DNA of 40,240 bases from Pseudomonadota bacterium (GCA_021821885.1 JAKARO010000016.1:1-40240), one strand, 5' to 3'. Numbered from the stretch's first letter, positions 1 through 7,938 are shown. Notes: generated from the sequence alone by a model not told the origin. Numbers and translations: made by a program.

Positions 1-45
1 TGAAATATGCTGCGTGATTCACGGATAAATCTGGCCGGATCAATA
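1..45. repeat. Left arm of a 45-bp inverted repeat at the window ends
   Basis: Bases 1-45 match the reverse complement of 40196-40240 at 43 of 45 positions (mismatches at 1 and 14). Similarity stops abruptly at base 46. The repeat therefore continues outward, beyond the window, at both ends. This is what two inverted copies of an insertion sequence or other dispersed repeat would look like if the window was cut just inside them. No transposase of that repeat lies inside the window, so its family cannot be named. Confidence 0.85.
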
Positions 46-133
46 AGGATCGGGAGATTCTGTCCAGGGGATGGGGTCCACTTCACGCATCTGGTTGCAC
101 CCTCTCGCTGGATGGTAGACAAGCGCAACGTGC

Positions 134-346
134 TTAGTCTTTGAGCTCCAGTTGAGCCGCATCAGTCCTTGTGGTCACCGGACGTGACAAGGCAATTTCC
201 AGCGCCGTTTCCAGGCGAATTACCCGCCCCGTTAGATTCTCGATCTTTTCCTGCTGCGACTTTACTGTGCCGGCCAAGCCCTCAACCTTGTCATTCATTT
301 TGATGACGGTGGTTAACGCATCCCACATCTTGTCCGTAATTGCCAT
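134..346 (-). CDS. Small coiled-coil protein, second gene of an accessory pair
   Basis: A 70-residue acidic protein whose centre (about residues 15-50) has heptad-like spacing of hydrophobic residues (V, L, I) among K, E and Q, so a short coiled coil is likely. It has no signal peptide and no Cys. Its ATG overlaps the stop of the upstream ribbon-helix-helix gene as TGATG, so the two are translationally coupled and probably act together. Small RHH plus coiled-coil pairs occur in plasmid mobilisation, partition and addiction modules. I do not recognise the family, and the partner role is inferred only from the overlap. Confidence 0.6.
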   Translation of the reverse strand: MAITDKMWDALTTVIKMNDKVEGLAGTVKSQQEKIENLTGRVIRLETALEIALSRPVTTRTDAAQLELKD

Positions 347-624
347 CAGTACATCCGCCTGGATTCCATGGCCGCAATACGTTTGTTTGAGGCCTCTACA
401 AAAGACAGGGTGTCGTCAATGGCAGCGCTCGTCCGGGCCGATGTCTTCAACATCTGGTCAATCATCCCCTCCAGTATCTTCTCATCCTCGCCCGGGCGGA
501 ACGACGAGGCGGCGCGGCGCAGAAACTCACCCATCGACATATGGGCGTCCTTGGCCATCCTGGCGATCAGCGCCTTCTCCTGTGAAGTCACCAGGACCGG
601 AATACGTTCATTAGATGTTGCCAC
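346..624 (-). CDS. Ribbon-helix-helix DNA-binding protein, MobC/CopG-like
   Basis: A 92-residue protein. Residues 6-40 read as a ribbon-helix-helix fold: a beta strand around RIPVLVT, a helix SQEKALIARMAKDA, a turn HMS, and a second helix MGEFLRRAASSF. This pattern is common to CopG-type repressors and MobC-type relaxosome accessory proteins. The remaining residues form a long helical tail that may mediate oligomerisation. The start is GTG at 624, behind an eight-G tract that serves as Shine-Dalgarno sequence. A GCATGT-TCAGC-ACATGC palindrome lies just upstream, as expected for autoregulation. No relaxase is in the window, so mobilisation is only one option; an antitoxin or plasmid-type repressor is another. 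Confidence 0.65.
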   Translation of the reverse strand: MATSNERIPVLVTSQEKALIARMAKDAHMSMGEFLRRAASSFRPGEDEKILEGMIDQMLKTSARTSAAIDDTLSFVEASNKRIAAMESRRMY

Positions 625-640
625 GCCCCCCCCTTAATGC

Positions 641-657
641 GCATGTTCAGCACATGC
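641..657. promoter_or_regulatory. Palindromic candidate operator of the RHH gene pair
   Basis: A perfect 6-bp inverted repeat, GCATGT and ACATGC, is separated by TCAGC. It lies 17 bp upstream of the RHH start at 624, in the gap shared with the rightward ORF. An A/T-rich stretch that could hold a minus-strand -10 element (TTTAAAAT on the minus strand) sits directly upstream of it. RHH proteins bind short palindromes as dimers, so autorepression is a reasonable inference. Confidence 0.45.
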
Positions 658-706
658 TCATTTTAAATAGGGGCCATGAAAAATCAAGTGGGCTTACGAC
701 CACACT

Positions 707-1036
707 TTGCACAAAAAGGAAGATTGTCTGTTTTGGTGCGAGCGAAGGCTTCCAGCCTCAACTTGCACATGGCCGTATATTGATCCTGAAGACTTCCAGA
801 CTGTGAAAGAGAGTATCCTGGCTGGCGAGATTGCACGGGAACGCGAGGCTGTGGAAAGGGAAAGATGGGACCCGGACCAGCAGAAGCGTGCCCTTGAGGA
901 AGCAAGGAGGCTGCTGGACATCTGGAGTACGCAGGTAGACGGGGACGGGCGTGTGACCGCCATCCTGCGGTTCGACCGGGAGGCCGTGGCGGCGCGGTTT
1001 GCCGTTAAGGATGATACCCATGGGGAAGCAGGATAG
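707..1036 (+). CDS. Hypothetical accessory protein, possibly frameshifted
   Basis: Residues from about 24 onward look truly coding: YIDPEDF is followed by a long charged helix rich in E, R and K, then a short mixed segment ending DDTHGEAG. The first 23 residues, from a TTG start, look non-coding. A better start exists in another frame: ATG at 676 opens a 35-residue ORF that ends at 783 exactly where the convincing segment begins (LHMAVY versus WPYIDPEDF). This suggests either a frameshifted gene of about 120 codons starting at 676 or a decaying gene. I do not recognise the family. It runs divergently from the RHH pair and shares the 625-675 gap with it. Confidence 0.35.
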   Translation: MHKKEDCLFWCERRLPASTCTWPYIDPEDFQTVKESILAGEIAREREAVERERWDPDQQKRALEEARRLLDIWSTQVDGDGRVTAILRFDREAVAARFAVKDDTHGEAG

Positions 1037-1064
1037 ACAGCCTGCGACAGGCAAAGTGCGAAGC

Positions 1065-1322
1065 TCAGAGCTGCAGGCAATCTAGGGGTTTTACCCCATT
1101 TTCGCAGACGGTTGGGTTCAGGCATTTTCTGGTCCTGCCTGTTGGGTATTTTCTGCATGCGAGGATAGTGAAAGCCCCAATACACTGGAACAGACCAGAT
1201 CTGGCTTCTGCCATCGTACGGTAGCGCCGCCGGCTGACCCGTTCCCGCCCGGGCATGCCGGAGAAGCCTTCGCAGGCCGCGTTATCCCCGCAATAACCGG
1301 CGGCGCCCATGCTGCTGGATAC
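1065..1322 (-). pseudogene. Decayed 3' end of an IS3-family transposase (orfB)
   Basis: Read on the minus strand from about 1322, the translation contains GYCGDNAACEGF, then RERVSRRRYRTMAEAR and LFQCIGAF. This matches the end of the DDE integrase of IS3-family OrfB, where the pattern is GN..DNA..ESFF...K.E followed by a Y.T..EAR..IF.YIE.FYN block. Near 1168 the frame shifts, and the ending HYPRMQKIPNRQDQK..PNRL continues in the neighbouring frame, like the usual NPRMQ ending of these proteins. Earlier catalytic parts are missing and only about 85 residues remain, so this is a relic. A sequence at 1460-1483 could be a surviving element end, but no matching second end was found. Confidence 0.7.
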
Positions 1323-1483
1323 AGAGAACCATGGCGTGCAGGTCTTCGAAGATAGCGTCTATCGCCCGAAGGCACAGGAAGCCGCAAACCAGAGCCGGTC
1401 CCGCTGTTCGCAGAAACGTGCCATACCCGGACACCTCCGGACACGCGCTTACGACAGATTGTCCAGAAAATTCAAGTGGTCCA

Positions 1484-1512
1484 AATAAAAAAGCCTGAAC
1501 TTTCGCCCAGGC
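1484..1512 (-). terminator. Rho-independent terminator of tRNA-Arg
   Basis: On the minus strand GCCTG is followed by a 10-nt loop, CAGGC and then a T-rich run. The hairpin occupies 1493-1512 and the T tract 1484-1492. It lies 11 bp past the tRNA 3' end, where a tRNA terminator is expected. Confidence 0.75.
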
Positions 1513-1523
1513 CCCTTATTTTG

Positions 1524-1600
1524 TGGCGCGCGGTAGAGGATTCGAACCTCTGGCCTTTGGCTTCGGAGGCCAACGCTCTATCCAGCTGAGCTAACCGCGC
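1524..1600 (-). tRNA. tRNA-Arg, anticodon CCG
   Basis: A full 77-nt cloverleaf with an encoded CCA end. The acceptor stem GCGCGGT pairs with ACCGCGC. The D arm is GCTC...GAGC. The anticodon stem TTGGC/GCCAA encloses the loop CTCCGAA, giving anticodon CCG, which reads the Arg codon CGG. The T arm is AGAGG-TTCGAAT-CCTCT. The gene is transcribed leftward into its terminator, and the IS3 relic and RHH genes lie beyond its 3' end. Arg tRNA 3' ends are frequent attachment sites for integrative elements. Confidence 0.97.
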
Positions 1601-1613
1601 AGGATTGGTGATT

Positions 1614-2276
1614 CTAATCAGCCGCTGATGAACTGTCCAGCTCCTCTTCACGCAGCGGATCTGGCTTAAATTCCATGGCAAGCCAGTACTGTTCTGTCGA
1701 TCGGGCGCGGGATGCTTCCGGCTTACGGACTACGATTTTTTTGAAGGAATTTTTAATCTGGCGGCGCAAATCTTCCGCGCCTGCACCCATGAAAACCTTC
1801 ATAAGCAGGGCGCCTCCCGGAAGCAGCCAGTCCTGGGCCAGATCCAGGGCCAGTTCGCACAGAGCCATGGCACGGGCCTGATCAACACTGGCAATACCGG
1901 ACATGTTAGGAGCCATGTCACTTAGAATCAGGTCCACCCCACCTCCCAGAGTCTCCTGGCACTGGGCAATTACCCCAGGATCATTAATGTCTCCACAGAT
2001 GACCGTTGCGCTGGCAACCGGGTCCATGGGAAGCCTGTCTACAGCAACAATCCTGCCTTGCGGCCCAAGACAGGCCGCCGCCACCTGCGTCCACCCCCCG
2101 GGCGCGGCGCCGAGATCCAGAACGCGCATACCACGATGCAGGATGCGATCTTTTTCCTGAATTTCCAGAAGCTTATAGCTGGCACGTGACCGATATCCTT
2201 CCTTGGCCGCGCGCTGAACATATGGATCCTGAAAATGTTCGCGTAACCAGCGTCCACTTGATTTACTGCGTGCCAC
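1614..2276 (-). CDS. rlmE: 23S rRNA 2'-O-methyltransferase RlmE (FtsJ/RrmJ)
   Basis: RlmE uses S-adenosylmethionine to methylate the 2'-O of U2552 in the A-loop of 23S rRNA, a late step of 50S assembly. The 220-residue product has the SAM-binding motif VLDLGAAPGG (52-61). It also has the family catalytic tetrad: K35 (ASYK), D120 (LILSDMAPN), K160 (LLMKVF) and E195 (STEQYW). The reading frame is open for another 103 codons upstream, but the family starts near ARSKSSGRW. GTG at 2276 follows a run of A and G (AAAAGGGGGG) that is a good ribosome-binding site. The gene faces away from yhbY, the same arrangement as in E. coli. Confidence 0.95.
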   Translation of the reverse strand: MARSKSSGRWLREHFQDPYVQRAAKEGYRSRASYKLLEIQEKDRILHRGMRVLDLGAAPGGWTQVAAACLGPQGRIVAVDRLPMDPVASATVICGDINDPGVIAQCQETLGGGVDLILSDMAPNMSGIASVDQARAMALCELALDLAQDWLLPGGALLMKVFMGAGAEDLRRQIKNSFKKIVVRKPEASRARSTEQYWLAMEFKPDPLREEELDSSSAAD

Positions 2277-2289
2277 AACACCCCCCCTT

Positions 2290-2318
2290 TTGACCCGGTG
2301 TCCCCTGGAACGTACACT
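2290..2318 (+). promoter_or_regulatory. Sigma-70 promoter for yhbY-leuS and following genes
   Basis: TTGACC (2290-2295) and TACACT (2313-2318) are separated by exactly 17 bp, matching 5/6 and 4/6 consensus bases. Transcription would start near 2325, about 25 nt before the yhbY ATG. The -35 box overlaps the rlmE ribosome-binding region on the other strand. Confidence 0.6.
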
Positions 2319-2349
2319 TTCTCCTTCCATCCCGAATCCAGAGCATACC

Positions 2350-2652
2350 ATGCTGGAAAGCAAAGCCAGACAGGCACTCCGCGCCCGCGCCCACAGCCTC
2401 AAGCCAACCATCACAGTTGGAGCCAGAGGCGTAACCGAATCTGTTCTGGCCGAACTGGATCGGGCCCTGACCGACCACGAACTCATAAAACTGCGTCTTC
2501 CTGCCCTTGAGAAGGACGAGCGTGAATCCTGTATTGCTTCCCTCTCCGGATCTGGAGCCGAGATCGTTGGCCGCGTAGGGCGCATCCTGATTCTCTACCG
2601 GCCAAGACCTGATGCCACATCATCTACGAGAAAAGAAAAAACACGATCATGA
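2350..2652 (+). CDS. yhbY: YhbY family RNA-binding protein (CRM domain)
   Basis: A 100-residue protein made almost entirely of one CRM (CRS1/YhbY) domain. It starts LESKARQALRARAHSLKPTI, then carries TVGARGVTESVLAELDRAL and the HELIKLRL segment. This matches the family pattern of GxxGlt followed by an LxxHELIKvk block, where the GARG loop contacts RNA. YhbY associates with pre-50S particles. The ORF opens upstream at 2290, but ATG 2350 gives the family length. Its stop overlaps the leuS start (ATGA), so the two are coupled. The neighbouring divergent rlmE gene also acts on the large ribosomal subunit. Confidence 0.92.
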   Translation: MLESKARQALRARAHSLKPTITVGARGVTESVLAELDRALTDHELIKLRLPALEKDERESCIASLSGSGAEIVGRVGRILILYRPRPDATSSTRKEKTRS

Positions 2653-5123
2653 CAGCTACCGCATACGAACCCGGGAAACTTGAACCTGCCATCCAGAAGC
2701 GCTGGGAGGAAAACAGGGTCTTCTTCTCCCCCGCCTTGCCTGACAAGGAAAAATTCTATGTGCTGGCCATGTTCCCATATCCTTCCGGGCAGCTCCACAT
2801 GGGGCATGTCCGCAACTACACAATTGTAGATGCCATTGCCCGGTACCAGCGCATGCGTGGCAAGGCTGTTCTCCATCCCATGGGCTGGGATGCCTTTGGC
2901 CTGCCCGCTGAAAATGCGGCACTCAAAAATGGCACGGCGCCTGCTGCCTGGACATTTTCCAACATCGACCATATGCGCGGACAACTTCGCCGCCTGGGGT
3001 TTTCCTACGACTGGTCTAGGGAAATAGCAACCTGTACCCCAGAATATTACAGGTGGGAACAGTGGCTTTTTCTGAAACTCTGGGAAAAGGGGCTCGTCTA
3101 CCAGACATCTGGGACTGTCAACTGGGACCCGGTTGACCAGACAGTACTCGCGAATGAGCAGGTCGTGGATGGAAGAGGATGGCGTTCCGGTGCCCTCGTG
3201 GAGCGCAGGGAAATCCGGCAGTGGTTTCTCCGCATCACTGCCTATACTGACGAATTGCTGGCAGGACTGGACGCGCTCAAGGGACAGTGGCCTGAACAGG
3301 TCCTCACGATGCAGCGCAACTGGATCGGACGTTCTGCGGGTGCCGAAGTCCATTTCCCCTTGGCCAGTGGCGGAGGGGTTGTCAAGGTCTTTACCACCCG
3401 TCCCGATACGCTGATGGGGGTAACCTATCTGGCTGTGGCTCCAGAACATCCGCTGTCAGCAGGTATTGCAGCACACCGTGCCGATGTGGCCGATTTCATT
3501 GAGCGCTGCAGACATACGGCTGTCTCGGAAGCTACCGTCGAATCCCAGGCCAAGGAAGGCGTAGCGCTTGGGATTTCTGTTCGACACCCCATTACCGGCG
3601 AAATCCTTCCGGTCTGGGCTGCCAATTTCGTCCTTATGAACTATGGCGAAGGCGCCGTCATGAGTGTTCCAGCCCATGACCAGCGCGACTTTGAATTTGC
3701 CTGCCAATACGGTCTGCCTATCCGTACCGTCATCCAGGATGGTAACCAGGAAGGATGTCCAGAGGCTCAGGAGCAGGCATTCACCGGAACCGGGACACTG
3801 ATCCATTCCGGCAGCTTTGACGGCATGCCAAGTGAAACGGCCAAGAGTGCCATCACGGCAGCACTGCAGTCCCGCGGACTGGGACACCAAACGATAAATT
3901 ACCGCCTCAGGGACTGGGGAATATCGCGCCAGCGCTACTGGGGCACGCCTATCCCGATGATCCATTGTTCCCACTGCGGCATAGTGCCCGTACCAGAGGA
4001 AAACCTTCCCGTACGGCTACCCACCCACTACAGGCTCCAGGACCCCCGTTCCCCCCTGCTGGACGATCCCTCCTTTCTGGACGTGCCCTGCCCCAGCTGC
4101 GGCAGGGCCGCGAGGAGGGAAACCGATACCATGGACACTTTTGTGGAGAGCTCATGGTACTACGCACGCTTTGCCTGCCCGGATGCCCCAGAGATGCTGG
4201 ACGGACGGGCCGCTGCATGGCTTCCTGTAGACCAGTATGTAGGCGGAATAGAGCATGCCGTCCTGCATCTGCTTTACGCACGGTTCTTTAACCGTCTGCT
4301 TCGCGATGCCGGTCTGCTCCCCCGGGATGGAGAGCACGATGAACCGTTCCGGCACCTCCTGACCCAGGGCATGGTTCTGAAGGAGGGTGCCAAAATGAGC
4401 AAGTCAAAGGGTAATACCGTCGATCCACAAGCCCTGATAGATAATTTCGGCGCAGATACGGCACGCATCTTCATTCTCTTTGCCGCCCCCCCCGAACAGT
4501 CTCTCGAATGGTCTGACAAGGCTGTGGAGGGTGCACACCGCTTTCTCCAGCGGGTCTGGAGGATGGTCCATGACTTCTCCGGACCAGTCCCTCCCCTGCC
4601 CACGGAACTCTCCGTGGAGGCCCAGGAACTACGGCGCGCCATCCATCAGACGATTGAGCGGGTAAACCAGAACATGGAAGAGCGGCACCATTTCAACGTG
4701 GTAATTGCCAGCTGCATGGAACTGGGCAACACTCTCTCCCGGGCCGGGACTGGCGGCCAGCCTGCGGCAGATATCCAGGCCGTGCTGGGCGAGGGGCTAC
4801 GTACACTGGTGCTGCTCCTTTCCCCTTTTGCCCCACATCTCGCAGAGGCCTGTTGGGAGCGGTTGGGCGAGCCGGAAATTCTGGCGTTTGCGCCCTGGCC
4901 TGCAGCCGATCCTGCAGCCCTGTACAGCGATACGGTAAATCTCGTGATCCAGGTCAACGGAAAGCTGCGTGAACGTATCGATTTCCCTGCAGGTTCAAGT
5001 CCGCAAGATCTGGAACACCTGGTGCTCGCCCATCCGCAGATGGCAAAGCATCTGGTGGGCAGGACCATTCACAGGGTCATAGTTGTGCCTGGCCGCCTCG
5101 TGAACGTGGTTACTGGTAACTAA
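2649..5123 (+). CDS. leuS: Leucyl-tRNA synthetase
   Basis: Class I synthetase that charges tRNA-Leu with leucine in the cytoplasm. The product is 824 residues, a normal bacterial LeuRS length. The ATP-binding HIGH-type motif is HMGH (50-53) within PYPSGQLHMGHVRN. The KMSKS loop lies near residue 582 (GAKMSKSKGN). In between sits the CP1 editing domain, with a typical TTRPDTLMG segment around residue 255 and a MSVPAHDQRD segment around 338. A zinc-like CxxC pair flanks the second half of the catalytic core. Its start overlaps the yhbY stop (ATGA) and its TAA overlaps the lptE ATG by one base, so all three are probably one transcript. Confidence 0.98.
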   Translation: MTATAYEPGKLEPAIQKRWEENRVFFSPALPDKEKFYVLAMFPYPSGQLHMGHVRNYTIVDAIARYQRMRGKAVLHPMGWDAFGLPAENAALKNGTAPAAWTFSNIDHMRGQLRRLGFSYDWSREIATCTPEYYRWEQWLFLKLWEKGLVYQTSGTVNWDPVDQTVLANEQVVDGRGWRSGALVERREIRQWFLRITAYTDELLAGLDALKGQWPEQVLTMQRNWIGRSAGAEVHFPLASGGGVVKVFTTRPDTLMGVTYLAVAPEHPLSAGIAAHRADVADFIERCRHTAVSEATVESQAKEGVALGISVRHPITGEILPVWAANFVLMNYGEGAVMSVPAHDQRDFEFACQYGLPIRTVIQDGNQEGCPEAQEQAFTGTGTLIHSGSFDGMPSETAKSAITAALQSRGLGHQTINYRLRDWGISRQRYWGTPIPMIHCSHCGIVPVPEENLPVRLPTHYRLQDPRSPLLDDPSFLDVPCPSCGRAARRETDTMDTFVESSWYYARFACPDAPEMLDGRAAAWLPVDQYVGGIEHAVLHLLYARFFNRLLRDAGLLPRDGEHDEPFRHLLTQGMVLKEGAKMSKSKGNTVDPQALIDNFGADTARIFILFAAPPEQSLEWSDKAVEGAHRFLQRVWRMVHDFSGPVPPLPTELSVEAQELRRAIHQTIERVNQNMEERHHFNVVIASCMELGNTLSRAGTGGQPAADIQAVLGEGLRTLVLLLSPFAPHLAEACWERLGEPEILAFAPWPAADPAALYSDTVNLVIQVNGKLRERIDFPAGSSPQDLEHLVLAHPQMAKHLVGRTIHRVIVVPGRLVNVVTGN

Positions 5124-5626
5124 TGTCCAGATTGTTCCGCCTCTGCACGATTTTTCTGCTGGGTCTGACACTTCCCGGCTGCGGCTTCCATCTTGAGGAA
5201 GGCGCGACCGTCCCCACTCTACTGCAGGGGGCGACGGTCGAGGGGAGTGGACCGGCCGGAGGAAGCCTGGCTGAAGCCGTGCGGCGGGAACTGGAACGGG
5301 ATGGCAATACCTCCAGTACTAAGGGCCCAGTCATCCATATTGACAGCGCCAGCATCAGCCAGCGCATCACCAGCATCAGCCCGTCTTCGGGTGCAGCCCT
5401 GGAATTTCTCAATACCCTCCGCGCCACAGTCAGTGTCACACGGGGCAGAACCCTCCTGCTACCTCCCCAGCCGCTGTTTGTCGAGCACAGCTTCACATAC
5501 AACAGCGCCAATCCCCTGGCTACCACCGCACAGCAGATGGATAACCAGCGCCAAATTCTGAAGGAGGGGGCGAACCGCATTCTCAACCGAATTTTTTCCG
5601 TTCCGCAGGTGCGGCAGCATTCCTGA
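5123..5626 (+). CDS. lptE: LPS-assembly lipoprotein LptE
   Basis: LptE plugs the LptD barrel and helps insert lipopolysaccharide into the outer leaflet of the outer membrane. The 167-residue product begins with a lipoprotein signal, a hydrophobic stretch ending LTLPGC, so C20 should be lipidated. The following GFHLE is the usual start of mature LptE, which typically reads CGFxLR. The rest is poorly conserved, as is normal for the family, and ends in a segment like QRILKEGANRILNRI. The gene lies between leuS and holA, the standard position in many proteobacteria, with one-base overlaps on both sides. Confidence 0.93.
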   Translation: MSRLFRLCTIFLLGLTLPGCGFHLEEGATVPTLLQGATVEGSGPAGGSLAEAVRRELERDGNTSSTKGPVIHIDSASISQRITSISPSSGAALEFLNTLRATVSVTRGRTLLLPPQPLFVEHSFTYNSANPLATTAQQMDNQRQILKEGANRILNRIFSVPQVRQHS

Positions 5627-6624
5627 TGCGGCTTAAGGAAACGGAATGGCAGGAGCATCTCCGAAGACCAAATGGCTCTGTCTACGCGCTTTTTTCAGAC
5701 GATGCTTTCCTTCTTGCCGAGGCTGAGCGTGCTCTTCTCGAATCCTGGAAAAAAACCGGATTTTCCACCTGCCAGCGGCTCTACCAGCAGGACCAGCCAT
5801 GGGAAGTGCTGATAACCGAGCGTGATTCTATCCCCCTGTTTTCCGGGTCAAGGATAGTGATCCTGCGCATTGAAAACCTGAAAATCGGCAAGGAAGGCAG
5901 TACCGCGATACAGTACTGGCTGGGCAGTCCGCCCCAGGACACCCGTCTTCTACTGCTGGGCCCCCGCCCAGATGCCGGCACGCAGAAAAGTGTCTGGTTT
6001 CAGGCGCTGGACCGGCATAAGGAAACCGGAGTTTTTTTCGCCTATCCACCGAATGCCCAGGAATGGCCCAAGTGGGTAGCCCGGCGGCTGCAGGATGCCG
6101 GGCTTGACACCAGACCGGAAGCCATCCGGATGCTCGCCGATCTCTGCACAGGCCAGCTTTCCGTCTGCCAGCAGGCCATACAGCGGCTCGTCCAGTTTCA
6201 TTCCGGGCAGCGCATCGGCCAGGAAGAAATCCGGGAAATTCTGGGAGACAGCAGCCTGTTCAGCATTTTTGATCTGGCAGATGCCGCTCTTCGTGGAGAA
6301 ACAGCCCAGGTACTGCGCATCCTGCAGCGTATACGTGAGGGCAACACCGAGCCCATTCTGGTTCTCTGGGTGCTGCATAGGGACCTTACACTGCTGCTGA
6401 AGCTCCAGGATGGCAACCCTGGGAGCCTGACGCGACAGGAACGTGTTTTCCCTCCGCGCAGTAGCTGGCTGTCCAGCGCTGCCCAGCGCCTGCCCCCCGA
6501 ATTCCTATGGGAACGTATCAGGGATTGCGTGCAGATCGATGCCGGCATCAAGGGCCACAAATCTGCCCCGGCCTGGCCAGCCCTTGAAGATCTTGCCCTG
6601 TGCATTGCCGCCGGACACCAGTGA
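5626..6624 (+). CDS. holA: DNA polymerase III delta subunit
   Basis: Delta is the clamp-loader subunit that opens the beta sliding clamp at replication forks. The 332-residue length fits HolA (E. coli 343). The N-terminal part has the family pattern around YALFSDDAFLLAEAERAL. The middle has the segment LADLCTGQLSVCQQAIQRL (about residues 172-190), matching the L...GNL....E..KL element of delta. This is followed by SLFSIFDLADAALRGE and a C-terminal helical collar domain beginning near LVLWVLHRDL. It has no nucleotide-binding P-loop, as expected for delta. Start and stop are coupled: TGATG with lptE, then a 51-bp gap before proA. Confidence 0.93.
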   Translation: MRLKETEWQEHLRRPNGSVYALFSDDAFLLAEAERALLESWKKTGFSTCQRLYQQDQPWEVLITERDSIPLFSGSRIVILRIENLKIGKEGSTAIQYWLGSPPQDTRLLLLGPRPDAGTQKSVWFQALDRHKETGVFFAYPPNAQEWPKWVARRLQDAGLDTRPEAIRMLADLCTGQLSVCQQAIQRLVQFHSGQRIGQEEIREILGDSSLFSIFDLADAALRGETAQVLRILQRIREGNTEPILVLWVLHRDLTLLLKLQDGNPGSLTRQERVFPPRSSWLSSAAQRLPPEFLWERIRDCVQIDAGIKGHKSAPAWPALEDLALCIAAGHQ

Positions 6625-6675
6625 CGGCACAATAGATTTTCAGTGGCATCATCACCTTTACGGGAGGGAAGGGGC

Positions 6676-7938
6676 GTGTCTGAAGATCTCGGCAGGGAAA
6701 TGGAGCACATCGGATCCAAGGCAAGAAACGCCCAGCGCCGGCTTATGGGCCTTGCGCCTGACGGCAAGAACATGGCCCTGCATTACATGGCAGAATTCCT
6801 GCGACGGGATACGGGTGACCTGCTGCGTGCCAACCGGAAGGACCTGCGTATGGCCCAGAAATGTGGACGGGACGAAGCGTTTATTGACCGTCTACGGCTT
6901 GATGAGGCACGCATCGAAAAAATGGCGGAAGGTCTTGAACAGATTGCCGGCCTGCCAGATCCTGTAGGAGAAATCACTGGACTGGCCTATCGACCAACGG
7001 GCATCCAGGTGGGGAAAATGCGCATGCCCCTCGGAGTAATCGTCATGATTTATGAGTCCCGCCCCAATGTTACCGCTGATGCGGCCGGACTCTGCGTCAA
7101 ATCGGGCAACGCTGCCATTCTGCGCGGAGGTTCCGAGTCCCTGCACAGCAACATGGCCATTGCAGAGCGGCTGCGCGCTGCATTGGGAAAGGCAGGCCTG
7201 CCTCTCGACCTGCTGCAGTATGTCCACACTGCCGACCGCGAGGCTGTGAGCATCCTGATCCAGATGGACAAACTCGTAGATGTGGTCATTCCAAGGGGGG
7301 GAAAGGGGCTTCTTGCCCGAATCCACAAGGAAGCAAAAGTCCCGGTTATCATGCATCTGGATGGCAACTGCCATGTCTATGTAGACCGGGATGCAGATTC
7401 CGGAAAGGCCCTGAAGATTGTTGTCAATGCCAAAACCCAGAGGCTGGGCACATGCAACACGGCGGAAAGCCTGCTCATCCATCGGGACCGGGCCGATGAG
7501 CTCCTGCTTCCTATTGCACATGCCCTACAGGAAAAAGGGATAGAAATCCGGGCGTGTCCCGCGAGCTTCCCGAGGATTCATGGTGCCAGATTGGCGACCG
7601 AAGAAGACTATGGCATGGAATATCTGGGCCCGATAATCTCGCTGAAGATTGTAGACAGCCTTGATGAGGCCATTGGCCATATCAACCACTATGGTTCACA
7701 GCATACTGAAAGCATCATTACCGAGAACTACACCCACGCCCGGAGATTTCTGCGTGAGGTAGATTCCAGTTCTGTAATGGTCAATGCCTCCACCCGCTTT
7801 GCTGATGGTTTCGAATATGGTCTGGGTGCCGAAATCGGCATTTCAACTAACCGCCTGCATGTACGCGGACCCGTTGGTCTGGAGGGTTTAACTCTGCAGA
7901 AATGGATTGTTTTGGGGGATGGTCATATCCGCGCCTGA
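6676..7938 (+). CDS. proA: Gamma-glutamyl phosphate reductase
   Basis: ProA reduces gamma-glutamyl phosphate to glutamate semialdehyde with NADPH, the second step of proline synthesis. The 420-residue product has the ALDH-superfamily fold with catalytic C260 in [11 protein letters not shown]. Other typical segments are [34 protein letters not shown] and [10 protein letters not shown], and the C-terminal end has [11 protein letters not shown]. The frame is open from 6643, but GTG at 6676 is chosen because it directly follows a strong purine-rich ribosome-binding site (6661-6674) and gives the normal length. No proB lies alongside, so the first pathway step must be encoded elsewhere. Confidence 0.97.
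   Translation: MSEDLGREMEHIGSKARNAQRRLMGLAPDGKNMALHYMAEFLRRDTGDLLRANRKDLRMAQKCGRDEAFIDRLRLDEARIEKMAEGLEQIAGLPDPVGEITGLAYRPTGIQVGKMRMPLGVIVMIYESRPNVTADAAGLCVKSGNAAILRGGSESLHSNMAIAERLRAALGKAGLPLDLLQYVHTADREAVSILIQMDKLVDVVIPRGGKGLLARIHKEAKVPVIMHLDGNCHVYVDRDADSGKALKIVVNAKTQRLGTCNTAESLLIHRDRADELLLPIAHALQEKGIEIRACPASFPRIHGARLATEEDYGMEYLGPIISLKIVDSLDEAIGHINHYGSQHTESIITENYTHARRFLREVDSSSVMVNASTRFADGFEYGLGAEIGISTNRLHVRGPVGLEGLTLQKWIVLGDGHIRA

Noticed and set aside
614-628. The run of eight G (minus strand) before the RHH gene as a phase-variation switch
   Set aside because: It lies outside the coding frame and works as a ribosome-binding site. A similar G run precedes rlmE, so it seems ordinary here.
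1460-1483. TGTCCAGAAAATTCAAGTGGTCCA as a surviving end of the IS3 element
   Set aside because: It lies on the expected side of the relic, but no matching inverted end was found, so it cannot be claimed.
2277-2585. A 103-codon N-terminal extension of rlmE
   Set aside because: It is Ser/Arg-rich, antisense to yhbY, and precedes a good ribosome-binding site at the normal RlmE start.
2595-3449. A 284-codon minus-strand frame across the start of leuS
   Set aside because: It is antisense to the leuS catalytic core and has no family signature.
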